DNA of 64,000 nt. Source: Plectrocnemia conspersa (Eukaryota > Arthropoda > Insecta > Trichoptera > Polycentropodidae). The stretch spans positions 310,001 through 374,000 of the forward strand of contig VTFK01000213.1 of assembly GCA_009617715.1 (NCBI GenBank). Direction: 5' to 3'. Positions 44,698 through 55,800 of the stretch are shown in pieces; the first letter of the stretch is position 1, and each line of letters begins with the position of its first letter. A model generated the notes under the pieces. The model was given only the letters and a program-made list of their open reading frames with translations. It did no database searches and was not told the DNA's origin. A program made the position numbers and the translations under genes.

Positions 44698-44805
44698 AAA
44701 ATGCCGAAATGCAATGGAATTTTACCAACAATTTGTGAAAAATGTGGTGTTGTCTTGTATTTTAATAAAAAGAGAAATTTCTTTAATGTCTGCACTACAC
44801 TCTCT
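44698..44805 (+). mobile_element. piggyBac-like transposase C-terminal remnant
   Basis: The frame reads MPKC..ICEKCGVVLYF..KKRNFFNVC, like the cysteine-rich C-terminal tail of piggyBac transposases (C-x2-C..L..RNCF). A TTAACCCTTACAAGCATG sequence at about 44294 looks like a piggyBac terminus after its TTAA target. No matching right terminus was found. Partial and decayed. Confidence 0.5.
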
Positions 44806-45529
44806 GAAAGTTGTCCGAACCGAAGTCAGCCTAAACCTTCGACTTCGAGTAAGTGACCACACTGTCACAAATTTCATATGCCGTCCGGACAGCGGCCGTG
44901 AATGACATCCGTGAACGACATCCAGACGGCGGCTTCTGTCACGTACAGCTGGAATATTTGCGCGCGATCGAAAAATGTACCAAATAATCGCATTTTATTA
45001 AGTTTGTGTGGGCACTCACCAATACAATCGGTCGTAAATATTCAATTTACGCAAAATCTTTGTCGGATTTTGCAAAATGCCATAAGGCATAAAAATGATA
45101 CTTCAGAATACGAACACCACATCTGTGACTATCCTAGAATTTGTCGCCATCGATTCTAAATAAGAATTCGTTTTGGTGTGACATTTATATACACCGATCT
45201 AAGGATATTCGAAACGATTTTTTTTAACAAAATCAAGTACCACTAATTATTTTTTAATTATTTAATTTTATATGAAAAAAATTTAAAACCATATCCGTTA
45301 GAATAATATACTATCAAAAATATATTTAATCCCATTCGGTGACCTAAAATATTCAAAGATGTCAGTAAGAGTCTGTTGAAGTCTCCGAAAAGCATGTGGT
45401 ATTATGACTTGACCACGTGACTACGATGCAGCGCCCGACATACGTGTTGACAATAGGACGCCTACGCGCATACTGAAATTGAACCGAGTTACTCGTTCTA
45501 TCTCAGTTTGCAAAAAAACATATCATTAT

Positions 45530-45800
45530 CTCTCTCACTGTCGTCACTTAACACGCGAGAGAGCGAAAGGTGAAGTATCTCACCGCTCGCGCTCGAAAGA
45601 GCAGCTCCGACTTTGGTCCCTTTGACTCGGAAAAAATGCCGACAATGTTTGGAAGCGCTCGAAGCTGGCCAAGTCGACTGAATTACCCCCACTTTACCTC
45701 CCGTTCTCGGTAACCTCGGACAACTTCCGAGAGATTTTAGAGCGGGCTGAACCGAACTCGACCGAAGTAATCCACTATATTCTCCGTCCTTGACCAACTT
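45530..45800. other. GC-richer patch of unknown role
   Basis: Contains CTCTCTCACT and CGAGAGAGCG (GAGA-like) motifs and a 99-codon minus-strand frame with no family resemblance. It could be regulatory; coding is not supported. Confidence 0.25.
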
Positions 45801-48800
45801 CTAGAGAGTGTAGTGCAGGCATAAGAATTTACACTTTTAAATATTTGGTATGTTTTTAATTTTAATATATTTCGTTCGTGCTCTGCATTATTTTGCATAT
45901 TTACAAAAAGCATTTTTTTTATAAATATAATCCATAAATAAGCTTAAATATTTTTTTATTTATGCAGAGGCGTTCAAACCTGCATAAAAATATTTTTAGC
46001 GCACAAATTAAACGACTTTAATGATTTTAATAAAATAGTTACTATACTTAAGTTGATTTTGTTTTTGCAATACACTTGAAAGTTTTGGTTTTGTAATAAA
46101 ATAATTTGGTTTTGGAAATAAAAAAAACAGTTTTGCTCAGTATTTAGTTACATGATAAATTTTTATATTTAAAAAAAATAATATGTTTCTATTACCAGCA
46201 GTTGAGTTACAAATACTGCAAGATTCTTTTTTATTTATTATATTTATAACTCGCCATTGTTTCGGTCTTCTGTGTGGCTTCTTTGTCAGGTTTCATATTT
46301 CGAAAACGGTTTTTCTTCGTCATCGTCAGGTCGGAAGATCGTGAACGATCCGAGATAAAAGCAAACGCGACGTCACGACACGCTTATTATTATTTTGACC
46401 GTCTTTATTTTTTCACCGGTGAATTACCGGACGGAAAGATTTTCCCGATGGCATCTTTTTTGCCGAAGCAACACAACTCAAGGTTTGCTCTGCGAGACAA
46501 GCACGGCATGTTATTATGTTACAGCCAGTGCTACTTTGCGTTTTAGACTCGGTAACTAAAAATAAATTATTTTGCGATCATATACATACTTTTTAATTTG
46601 ATAATAATACGTTTTGCTGTTACCAAATGTATAATTAATAGGAATGCGACACTTGTGTGCCATGCAAGGTTTCGTCTAGGCGATGTGTGTAATGGTTGAA
46701 TAATGCATTAAAGCCCACTCGATATCCATGACGAAATGTCATCGGCAGGGGTGTCAAGTATTTTATTTTGACAATATAGCATGTTTAGTTATAAAAATGT
46801 CATTAAAAATAATATTTATAATAAATTTGTATTTATTATGATTTAATATATGTACCTTGTATATGTCTATATTTATCCTGATACTGTATAAAATTGTTAT
46901 ATTAAAAATATTTATTTAATAGGCTTTTAAACATAGCAATAATATGAAAAAATATTTCGTAATTATATTATAATTTAAAATATACTTTAAAGTATTAAAA
47001 ACATAAGCGTAAACCAATACAACAGACAAACACCTGTAAGATCTAAGTTCAATTCCACATTTAATATTAAAATTAGGGATTATTATATAATAATACAAAT
47101 TCAATCAATCATAAAATATTTTGTTTTCCTATATTTTTCTAATCTCACAGATAAATATCATGATTTATAGTTAAAATAAAATCAATCTTAGTCGTGAATG
47201 GTGTCATTAATGATTGTAAGATGTAATAATAGTTTATAATTACTAAAATATATGTCACCAATTTTCTGAGTAATGTCTTACTATTTACTTGTAATTGATT
47301 GTATTTACCCAAGTATGACGCATAAGCTACAATATTATAAGTTTAGCGCTTATTAAGTGCTCAATCAAATAGCATAAAATGTTTTATTATTAGTAACATA
47401 AAATGTTTTTTTTTTTGAATAAAATTCAGGCATATTATTTTTATACTTATAATTAAAAATCTTTTATCATATGATTAAAAATAAACGTTAAATAAAATGT
47501 ATGAACTTTAAGCATATTATGGTTACTTTATGTATAATGACAGTTGTTAGATAATTATTTAAAATGGACATATATGATCAACTCATATTACTATTTGAAA
47601 AAATGTTTTTAATTTTAAATAATAATAAACACGTAGATAAGTGTGTAACGCATAAAGTTAGCTGCGAGTTTTTTTTTTTACAAAATACGATTAAATTATG
47701 AAGTAAGAATACATGTTACATGGTTAATAAATCATTTAATATATCACTTTTATGATCTTTCAGATGATTTTTAACAAAATTAAAACTAGTTGAAATTATA
47801 TTTTCAGATTCATATAATTTATTTCATATTTTAGCCATATGTTTTATTAATAGATGTTTATGAAAAGCATTTTTACGTTAATTTTAATAAATTAATTTGA
47901 GTTCATTTACAAAAATCTAAATTAAAAAAAAATATTAATTAAGTATAATGTTTTTTATTTCTTCAGTTATATGTGTAAATATATAACAATTATATTATAT
48001 GTGAATATATAACTATCTGGGGTACTTCAAAACTGTGAAAGATCGACCGCCGTATATGTACGGCGATTTTTTATTGATACAAATAATGTCTGTCACATTA
48101 ATTATAGTTATATTTTTACTGATTTATAGTTTAAAACACTTAATACTCTCTGATTTTTAAACTTAAAATATATAGTCAACATACTTTCTATTGATTTTTA
48201 ATAACATATGTAGAATTATGTGTGAATGAATTCGTATTTATTTTTCGATTCTTTATAACTAAGCGAATATTTGGTAATGTTTTGCGAAATTGATATTCTT
48301 AACTTTACGGTATTTATAACATTAGCCATAACATTTAATATCGTAACAATCAAGTCGACAAAATGAAAAAATATTTTCTAATTGCCAGAATTACAGAAAT
48401 TACTAATATTTCTGAGCTAATTTTGTGCAGCTGTGGACTGTATCAATGGCTGGTAATAATTTCTTATATTCATATTTTAATATACACACACAATGAATAA
48501 TTTTTATTTATTTTGAATACTTTAAATTTTGATATATTTAATGCTCTAATATTTTAAAAGTTAAAATTAATAGTATTTAAATCGTTAAATGTATTTTAGT
48601 AACAAGTAGTTATATAGTATGTATGCATCTGAATTTATGATTCAAACTGTGTTTTATTATTCTTCTTAAGTTGAAAATTTTAACGTATACTATTCAATTT
48701 AATATTCAGAAATTCTTGAGTGAATATCTGTATTTTTTTAATATTCTAATATTTTAGTGCCGTTTCTTAATTGTTTAATGCTTATTAAAACGATTTGTTT

Positions 48801-48834
48801 CAATAATTTTTTAAATGAGTTGTTCAGTAATATT
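45801..48834. other. Intron, nothing recognised
   Basis: Strongly AT-rich. A moderately GC-rich patch at 46250-46545 has an open frame without recognisable domain. Confidence 0.4.
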
Positions 48835-49040
48835 GATTAATTAATTTATAATGAACGTCACGCCTTTCTGCTTTAAATTCACGACGCAATGTTGTTTGTT
48901 CATAGTTTTGCCATACAAAGTAACAAGCTGGTGATGAATGAATTTCTGCAGCAGTTTTTTCTAGCGTACAGAATAAATGTATTACTGATTGAACCTCGTT
49001 TTTGTCGTAATTAGGAATTAACGTGGCCATTTTAAAAACG
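48835..49040 (-). mobile_element. Mariner-like transposase N-terminal remnant
   Basis: The minus-strand frame reads EVQSVIHLFCTLEKTAAEIH and later LRREFKAERRDVH. This matches the helix-turn-helix (Mos1/SETMAR-type HTH_48) start of mariner transposases (..AAEIH..W..EFK.GR.DVHDE). It is short, with no catalytic region nearby. Confidence 0.6.
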
Positions 49041-49309
49041 CGGCGACTAAGGCCTGATATACTCTGCTGCTTCACGCGGACCCTGTCGAAAAAGGCAGTG
49101 TTGTCAACCGAGTATCAAACGCTTATATTCTGGAGGTATACGATTTGCGACTGCATTCATACTAATAATAACAGGGCCTGTTATGGCTCAATACTACAAT
49201 AATAAAAATTCAAAACGTTTTCCTGCTCAAACGTGGGTTTTTATAGATCATGGCATTATTATTTTTATATATTAAAAAATATATTATGATATAAAAAAGA
49301 GGTCGTTCT

Positions 49310-49560
49310 TCGAATTGGGTCAGCGGCTCGGAAGCGACCTCACTTGCGAAACGCGACCATGGGAGGCGCGAAACCTTCTGCGAGTTTGCGGGGCCTACGC
49401 CGCTGCGGGGGCCCCAGGGACGCGTAGGGGTACGTCCGGGGCCTCCGCTAGGGCCCTCTTTGTTTAACGTTTGTCGGTCCAGCGCGGCTCAGTACCGTCC
49501 GGCGAGTCGCGGTCGACGCGCGCCGTTGCTCACACACCCGGCTACTAGTACTAAACATTT
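49310..49560 (+). promoter_or_regulatory. CpG-rich island, candidate alternative promoter of the large gene
   Basis: A sharply GC-rich island in AT-rich intronic DNA. CTCAGTACCGTCCGG at 49489-49503 matches the 12-kb island motif at 13 of 15 positions. A good donor (ATC|GTAAGA) lies after 49856. The next exon is at 52856, where an in-frame ATG at 52903 (MHPEDYKLVFIS) could start a shorter protein. Strand and use are inferred. Confidence 0.45.
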
Positions 49561-50608
49561 TTTACTCTTTTATATATTGTATATACAGTCAGTGCATCGG
49601 TTCAACTTTTTGCTTTGTTAATTTTGAATGAAAGTGTTTTTAAATAATTTAATTAAATAATCGTGACGCGACGTTCGGAAATTTCGTGCATAGTTGTTTT
49701 TGTGTTTTTTTATTGTTTTATTTTGAGTATTTGATATATTAATTTATGATATTATAAAAAGTGTTTAAAACATATGTTTTGATCATATAGATTCATTGTG
49801 CAATTTATATTATAATGTTTTGTGCTTTTGAATCATGTACATCTATGCTTTCTATCGTAAGATATTCTACTATTTTTATTAATAAATTATCTAAAATAAT
49901 TTTAATATAATGGTTTGGATAATTATGTAAAATAATTGTACTAAGCTTACATAACAATAATTAAATATTATCTAGAATTCATCTGCATATAAAATACGCA
50001 ATAAGTATTTTAAATTAGATATTTTTAATTTAAAATTGTAGTTGTTGGATTGTTTTCAAGTCGCCACTGGTTGTAATCTTGAAGTTAATCTAGCTTCATT
50101 GCATTTTAATTAACAGTAAATGTGATATAGCTATTATTTATTTTAGATGTCATATATAAAATCAGTCAAACTTTAATGATGTGATCGGACAGAATCCTTA
50201 TTTAAAAAAAGCAAATTACTCATTAACTTGATCTTTAAGATTGAAAAATTTCGATGTTCACGAAGGAGCGCTTCAGTGATTCATATTTTATATTTATTTA
50301 TTAAAATTATATCTTACATTATTATTGATTATTTTTTTAGCCAATTTGTATCTAATGATCTGCTATATTGTATTGTTATTAACTGTATTATATTTATACT
50401 AATTACTATAGCTCTAAAATCATCAGTGCCTTTATATTTTCATTTTCATTCTTCCTTTTAATGATCATTATAATCTTCGTATTTTTCCATAAATTGCGAA
50501 ATATTTTAATTAGGTATTAAAAATTATTAAAAACATCTACTCATAATATTTACATTTATATTTACATATTACAATTAATAATAAATAAGAATTGAATAAA
50601 GCACATAT
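49561..50608. other. Intron, nothing further recognised
   Basis: AT-rich sequence after the CpG island. It may include the rest of an alternative 5' UTR exon up to 49856. Confidence 0.4.
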
Positions 50609-50813
50609 AAACCGAATTTTGCCCAATAGGAGAGTGCAAAAAATAATTATTACTTCTCAGAAGGCAAAAATACACGTCAAAAGCAATAAAATCGTGCCGT
50701 CGCCGTCGCATTGCGACGGCGCCGACACGATTTTATTACTTTTGCCGTGAATTTTTGCCTTCTGAGAAGTAATAATTGTTTTTGCGCTCTCCTATTGATC
50801 AAAATCCGGTTTG
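50609..50813. mobile_element. Foldback (long inverted repeat) element
   Basis: Two arms of about 100 bp are near-perfect reverse complements meeting at a GC-rich centre (GCCGTCGC / GCGACGGC). Shared arm landmarks include CAATAGGAGAG and TTACTTCTCAGAAGGCAAAAAT. No coding capacity. A clear target duplication was not found, so the superfamily is unassigned. Confidence 0.85.
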
Positions 50814-50884
50814 AATATACTTTTATCAGCCCTCTTATATTAGAAGTACATAGTAATATCGGTTAGGATATCTATCATATTCAT

Positions 50885-51305
50885 AAATCATAGTTTAATA
50901 TCGAAATGCAGACGAACTGTCGAGTAATATGTGGGATGCGATGTCTTTCTGTACATATTATTCCGCTTATTTTCCTAGTTAGCTTAGTTTGTGTTTTAGA
51001 CTTGACCTAATAAAAGTCCTTATAATTATTTTTAGAGCTTTCATTAGGTTAGGTTTTGGTGTAAACAGCAAATTGACGTTTCGCAACTGTCAAATTGCGC
51101 TTCATAAACATTTTAGAGCAGCAGATTAGCACCTATCAGTTGAATTATATTTTTGATAGTAGAAATATATATCTATTGCTGAAAATGTATTTGAACTTTA
51201 TTAGTGAAAATATAACTCTACTAAAAAATACACATCAATTGTAATATTTATACATCGGATGTAAATAAATATTGATATGTATGTAAATATATATTACTAC
51301 ATACA
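50885..51305. repeat. Interspersed repeat family, copy B (left of Tigger)
   Basis: Matches copy A through AATATCGAAATGCAGAC, a TTATTTTCCTAG segment and repeated AAAATGTATTT units. Its right edge is cut by the Tigger element at a TA. Confidence 0.6.
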
Positions 51306-52173
51306 GGAGGCCCTCGACTTTTACACATTGGTTCCTGAAAATGCGTGCGAATGTTGAATGTTCAAAAGAAGAAAGAATAAAAAAAATTGAAATTGTGTGT
51401 ATTTTAAAATATTTATTTATCAAGTAAATATAAGATGTTTAAGAGACGTTTAAGAGACACGTTTAAGTGGGGTTTGCGGGTGTTTCCTTTGAAAAGTTAT
51501 CAAGAGTTACCTGTTTTCCACTATTCTTTTTCTTTTTTCCATATAGTATTTTATAACATGCCATGTTTTTATTGATCGCCCTACGCACTTAAGATATGCG
51601 TTCTCCATTGGGATTACAACCTTCCATAATATTGAAAAATTTTTCAAGATGCGTGAAGGCTTCATTCATATTTTTCAGTGTTAAAGAGTTTGCCAAAATA
51701 AACCTGTCTCATCAACATTAAATATTTGGCTAGAGGAATATTCTTCATCTTCAATAATTTTGGATAATTAGGAAATAAATTCTTTTGCAGCATCTTTATC
51801 CGCATCAGCCAATTCTCCAGTATATTTAATATTATGAAAAAAATATCTCATTTTAAAATTATAAAACCAACCGTTACTTGCTTGAAAAATCGTGTTAAAT
51901 TTTTTTTTAATCTATCCTTCTAATCTTTGTGCAAACTAAGAGCTTTTGCTTGAATAATTGAAATACTCACAGGGACTTTTTTTTTATGTTGATCATCGAT
52001 CCATGATGACAAAGATTTTTCCATTTCATCCAAGTTTATTAGACCTTAATTTCTTTTTGTTCGTATCAACACTGAAGTTTTTCCGTTTCACACTCATGTT
52101 TATAATTAAAAAAAAAATGTGCGAAATAGCGAATTGTGTGAAAGTCGAACGTTCGAAAGTCTAGGGCCGCCTG
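51306..52173 (-). mobile_element. Deleted pogo/Tigger-like DNA transposon with TA duplication
   Basis: The 868-bp element has termini CAGGAGGCCCTCGACTTT and, inverted, CAGGCGGCCCTAGACTTT (16 of 18 identical), flanked by TA at 51304-51305 and 52174-52175. The minus strand starts MSVKRKNFSVDTNKK near 52097. It keeps a catalytic-core segment, SSSQIFNVDETGLFW, near 51690-51760, containing an acidic DDE residue. Stops, frameshifts and internal loss make it nonautonomous. Confidence 0.88.
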
Positions 52174-52320
52174 TATAGAAAAGTTGAAATCATATAATTT
52201 TAGTAGCACCTATTTATATTTTCACTAGTAAAAATATATATTCACTAGTGAAAATGTATTCCGAAATGATTTTACTAAAATGCATATTTTACAAAATATT
52301 TTTGGGATAGATTAGACTTA
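52174..52320. repeat. Interspersed repeat family, copy C (right of Tigger)
   Basis: Starts GAAAAGTTGAAATCATATAA and continues GAAAATGTATTCCGAAATGA, closely matching copy A at 11236-11390. Together with copy B it looks like one repeat split by the Tigger insertion. Confidence 0.65.
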
Positions 52321-52855
52321 GTGCAACGTAATAATTCTAAAACAAATAAGGCAACGCGCTTTCACTTTTCATGAATTTGGCAAAATTTTGCTCAATTCAT
52401 AGATTCAGCGTAATACAAATTAATATCATAGTAGTTTATCTGCTTTTTATAACATTTTTAAAAAGTATTTTATCAGAATTATTTTTTATGAATTCTTTAA
52501 TTTTTTTTTAATATATTTTTCTCCCATTTATTTTTAACATGTAATTTAAAAATTACGTAGGTTTATTAATTATTTAAAAAAAATAAAAGTTGTTTTTTAT
52601 GATCAGCAATATTTTTACGACATGTTCAATTATTAATAGTAAATAACATAGTTACGTGATTTTTTAAAATGGGACGTGTTAATATTTCTATTAAATAAAT
52701 TATACCTAAAACTGATTTTATAAAGTACTGACTATTATGTGCTTACATAATTACTGACTGTTCGTTTAAATTATTGTCCAAATTAAGTAAAATTATCGTT
52801 CAAATTTAATGGTATTTGTTTCTGAATTTAATTTATTTTCTATTGTGTTTTTCAG
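52321..52855. other. Intron, nothing recognised
   Basis: AT-rich sequence leading to the acceptor TTTTTCAG at 52855. Confidence 0.6.
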
Positions 52856-55800
52856 GCGGCAGAGTTTTACGCGAGGAAGTCTCAGAGCTGGATCCTGGCC
52901 GCATGCATCCTGAAGACTACAAATTAGTGTTCATCAGCTCTGATTCGTCATCCAAAGAAGAAGAAAACGAAGACAGTTCATCTTCGGCGTCGTCCATAAC
53001 GCACAACTTCAGCCTGGACGACTGCGACTGGGATTACTTCGACTCAAGCAGTAACGCCATAAAACCTATATTAAAAGATTGGAATTGGAGCACGCCCTTC
53101 GGAAGTCCTAAAGTGTTTAGAAAAATATCCGGATATGAATCTCCATTCAGTAGCCCTTCCGTTAGGAGGAAGTATAGAGAGAGCGACACCGACGACGAGC
53201 CCACGACCAGTAGCTTTTCGCACTCGTCAACGGATAGTTTACTGGCCAAAAGGAAGGAAATAAGGCAGAACAAAAATGCCGCTAAGGATAAAAGTGACGA
53301 GGGTAATAGTTTGAATAGCATGAGGGCCGGCGCGGTTCAGTGCGCTTCTGATGCCGGAAGTTGCAGAAGTTGCGGTGCGGTGCCGCGTTACGTTCCCGTT
53401 CCAGTTCCGGTTCCAGTGCCTGTTCCCGTGCCTCTATGGGATTCTATGTTAGTGTATCCCGATTTAATGAAGTTAAAATTTAAGGGCGTAGGATGGCCGT
53501 TTCCACCTGAGTTTTTATCTGATTTGGCGGCGTTCAAGAGCGCCGCTAATCTAACTGCTCTGACTAGGGGCGATGCTGCAACGCCGCCTGAATTCACTAG
53601 TGCTTTGTTGCAAAACGAAGTGAACAACGAGCCGAAACCCTCGTCTTCGAGTAACGAAATAACTGTTTCTTCCGAGCCGGACGATAAATCCGAAACAGGA
53701 AGTGCCGTTTTGAATCCGGCGATGCCTTCATTTGGCGACGAGTCGCTCTGCGGCGGACGAAGAAAACAATACGAGTGCTGATAACGCGATATCGACTGAT
53801 AATATATCGGCCGTGGCTACTGAGAGTGTCGATAAATCCGATGTACTAGTAGAACATGTTGACGTCGAAATGGTGCCCGATCCGAGCGTCGAACCTCTGA
53901 AAGTTTCGGAGGAGGCGGTGGAACCGATGCTCATAGAAGATATACAAGAAGAAACTATCGGTCATTTAGAGGCGGAGAGTGCGTTTTTGACGTCGTCTGA
54001 TTCGGCCGAATCTAGTGAGGATGAAGACGAGAATCGGCCGAGGGTTAGGCGGAGTTATGATATTTCAGTGCAAAACGATGAGTGTGAATCTGAATCGGAA
54101 TCGAGGTTTTCTAAAGTGTTTAAAATGAACGAGTCTTCGTCGGATATGGAAGAAAATACGGACACGAGCGATTCGCACACGTCCGATAACGACACGGACA
54201 CCGAGCTGGACTGCGGTGTGGTGTTGAACTACGCAAGAGAGTTGGACGAAGAGGAGGACGCGAAACGGAGTGGCGTAACACTTGTCCAACGTTGCGCTCT
54301 AGAGGTCGAGCAGCCGGCTGAAAATCCATCCGGCGGAACGGTTGACGAAAATGAGATAAAACAATGCGACGACCCCACTACAAAAGCTTATCTATCGCTC
54401 GACGATATTGGCGTAAAATCTTCATTTAAAAAATTCTGCGATGATAACATGTTAAACGGAGATGAGGATGTTGATAATAATAATGATGATGATGATGATG
54501 ATGATGATGAAACATATGATGAGTTAGACGTTCACGCCATGAATGAAAAGAATCGATTGATGGATATGGATATTCAGGGGGTGAAGATCGACGTTCTGGA
54601 TTCGGAGGCGGTGGAGGAAAACGGCGTCGATTTCGTAAAGGGGATCGAGCGCACGCTCAGCGAGTTGCTAATTAAAGAGGCTAGTCGTTTGGAAAACGGC
54701 AACTCGCAACTCGACGAAGAGAAATCTGGCGAGCCGCCAGTGGCGTCGCGGTGCTCGCGGCGGCCGGACGGCGCCCGTTACACCAGCCGCGTCATGATAA
54801 CTCAAGACGCTCCTCCTCAAGTGTCGGTCGTCACCACCGACACCACAAAGCTCATGGCTGACGTCACCGTCCACCACACCAACTGGCAGACGAAGCGCGA
54901 CTTCGACGACGAGCCCGAGCCCGAACCGATCCCAAAATTCGAAAACGACGTCACTGTAGTCACAAATGGCGATACTCTATCGGCTGTCGTGTGTTTAGAA
55001 GAAGGCCTCGCTGATGATGACTCGTGGGTCGAAGACATAAGTCACGACGAAGACGACCCCATCACTACCACGCCGACGGATACGGACTCAGGCGATGAAG
55101 CCACTCTCTCATCCATCGACAGGGAAGAGGAACTCAGAGGCTACCACCGATCAGCCATCGATTTCACGCTTCACACTATCGTCGAAGAGAGCTGCGAAGA
55201 GAGCGAATCGGAACAAACTGTCAGAAAAATACGACCCATATCGGCCACTGAACTCGAAAAATATTTTTTTTTTGGATTGGGCGACGGACAAAATCAAGCC
55301 GACAACGATGACATCATATCCGACGCGAGTAGTATATGCAGTGAAGGTGTCGATTCTCTCCCAGGTAATGAAGAATGCGATGACGCTGAAGAGCGCGATC
55401 CTGCCGATTTGGCCTCGTCGCGTCTCGAAAAATACTTCTTAACTGGATTCATGGGTTTCAATCAAGAGAGAAGAGACTCGGATGGATCAGGAAGCGTCGG
55501 AAGTGACAGTGAAGGAAGGCCTAGTCCAGAACAGAGAAGAAAGCGGCTGGTTAGAGCGAGAGGTACTGGAAGATCGCATTCTTCATCGTTAGATAATCTA
55601 TTGGCCAACGCTGACCTTTCTTCCGCCGAACAGCAGCCCGAAGCTCAATTAGATTCGGGCGAATCTAGCACAGAAACCGATACGTACGATGACCTTGGAA
55701 ATTTCGAAAAATCAGACAGTTTGAGCGATACAGTTAAACGTAAAAAGCAAAAGAAATGTCGAAGTTCGCCCGGGGAAGAGAAGCGTTATTCGATGGAGTT

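Larger units (their letters stand above)
29392..52855. other. 23.5-kb intron of the large disordered-protein gene
   Basis: Donor GTGAGC at 29392 and acceptor TTTTTCAG at 52855. The phase-1 ends join as G|GC. The intron hosts LINE copies, hAT, Tigger, piggyBac and mariner remnants, tRNA-like repeats and a CpG-rich island at 49.3 kb. I found no further coding exon, but short conserved exons could be missed. Confidence 0.6.

Noticed and set aside
49310..49560. rRNA or contaminant fragment because of high GC
   Set aside because: No recognisable rRNA core sequence; composition and motif fit a CpG-rich promoter island better.
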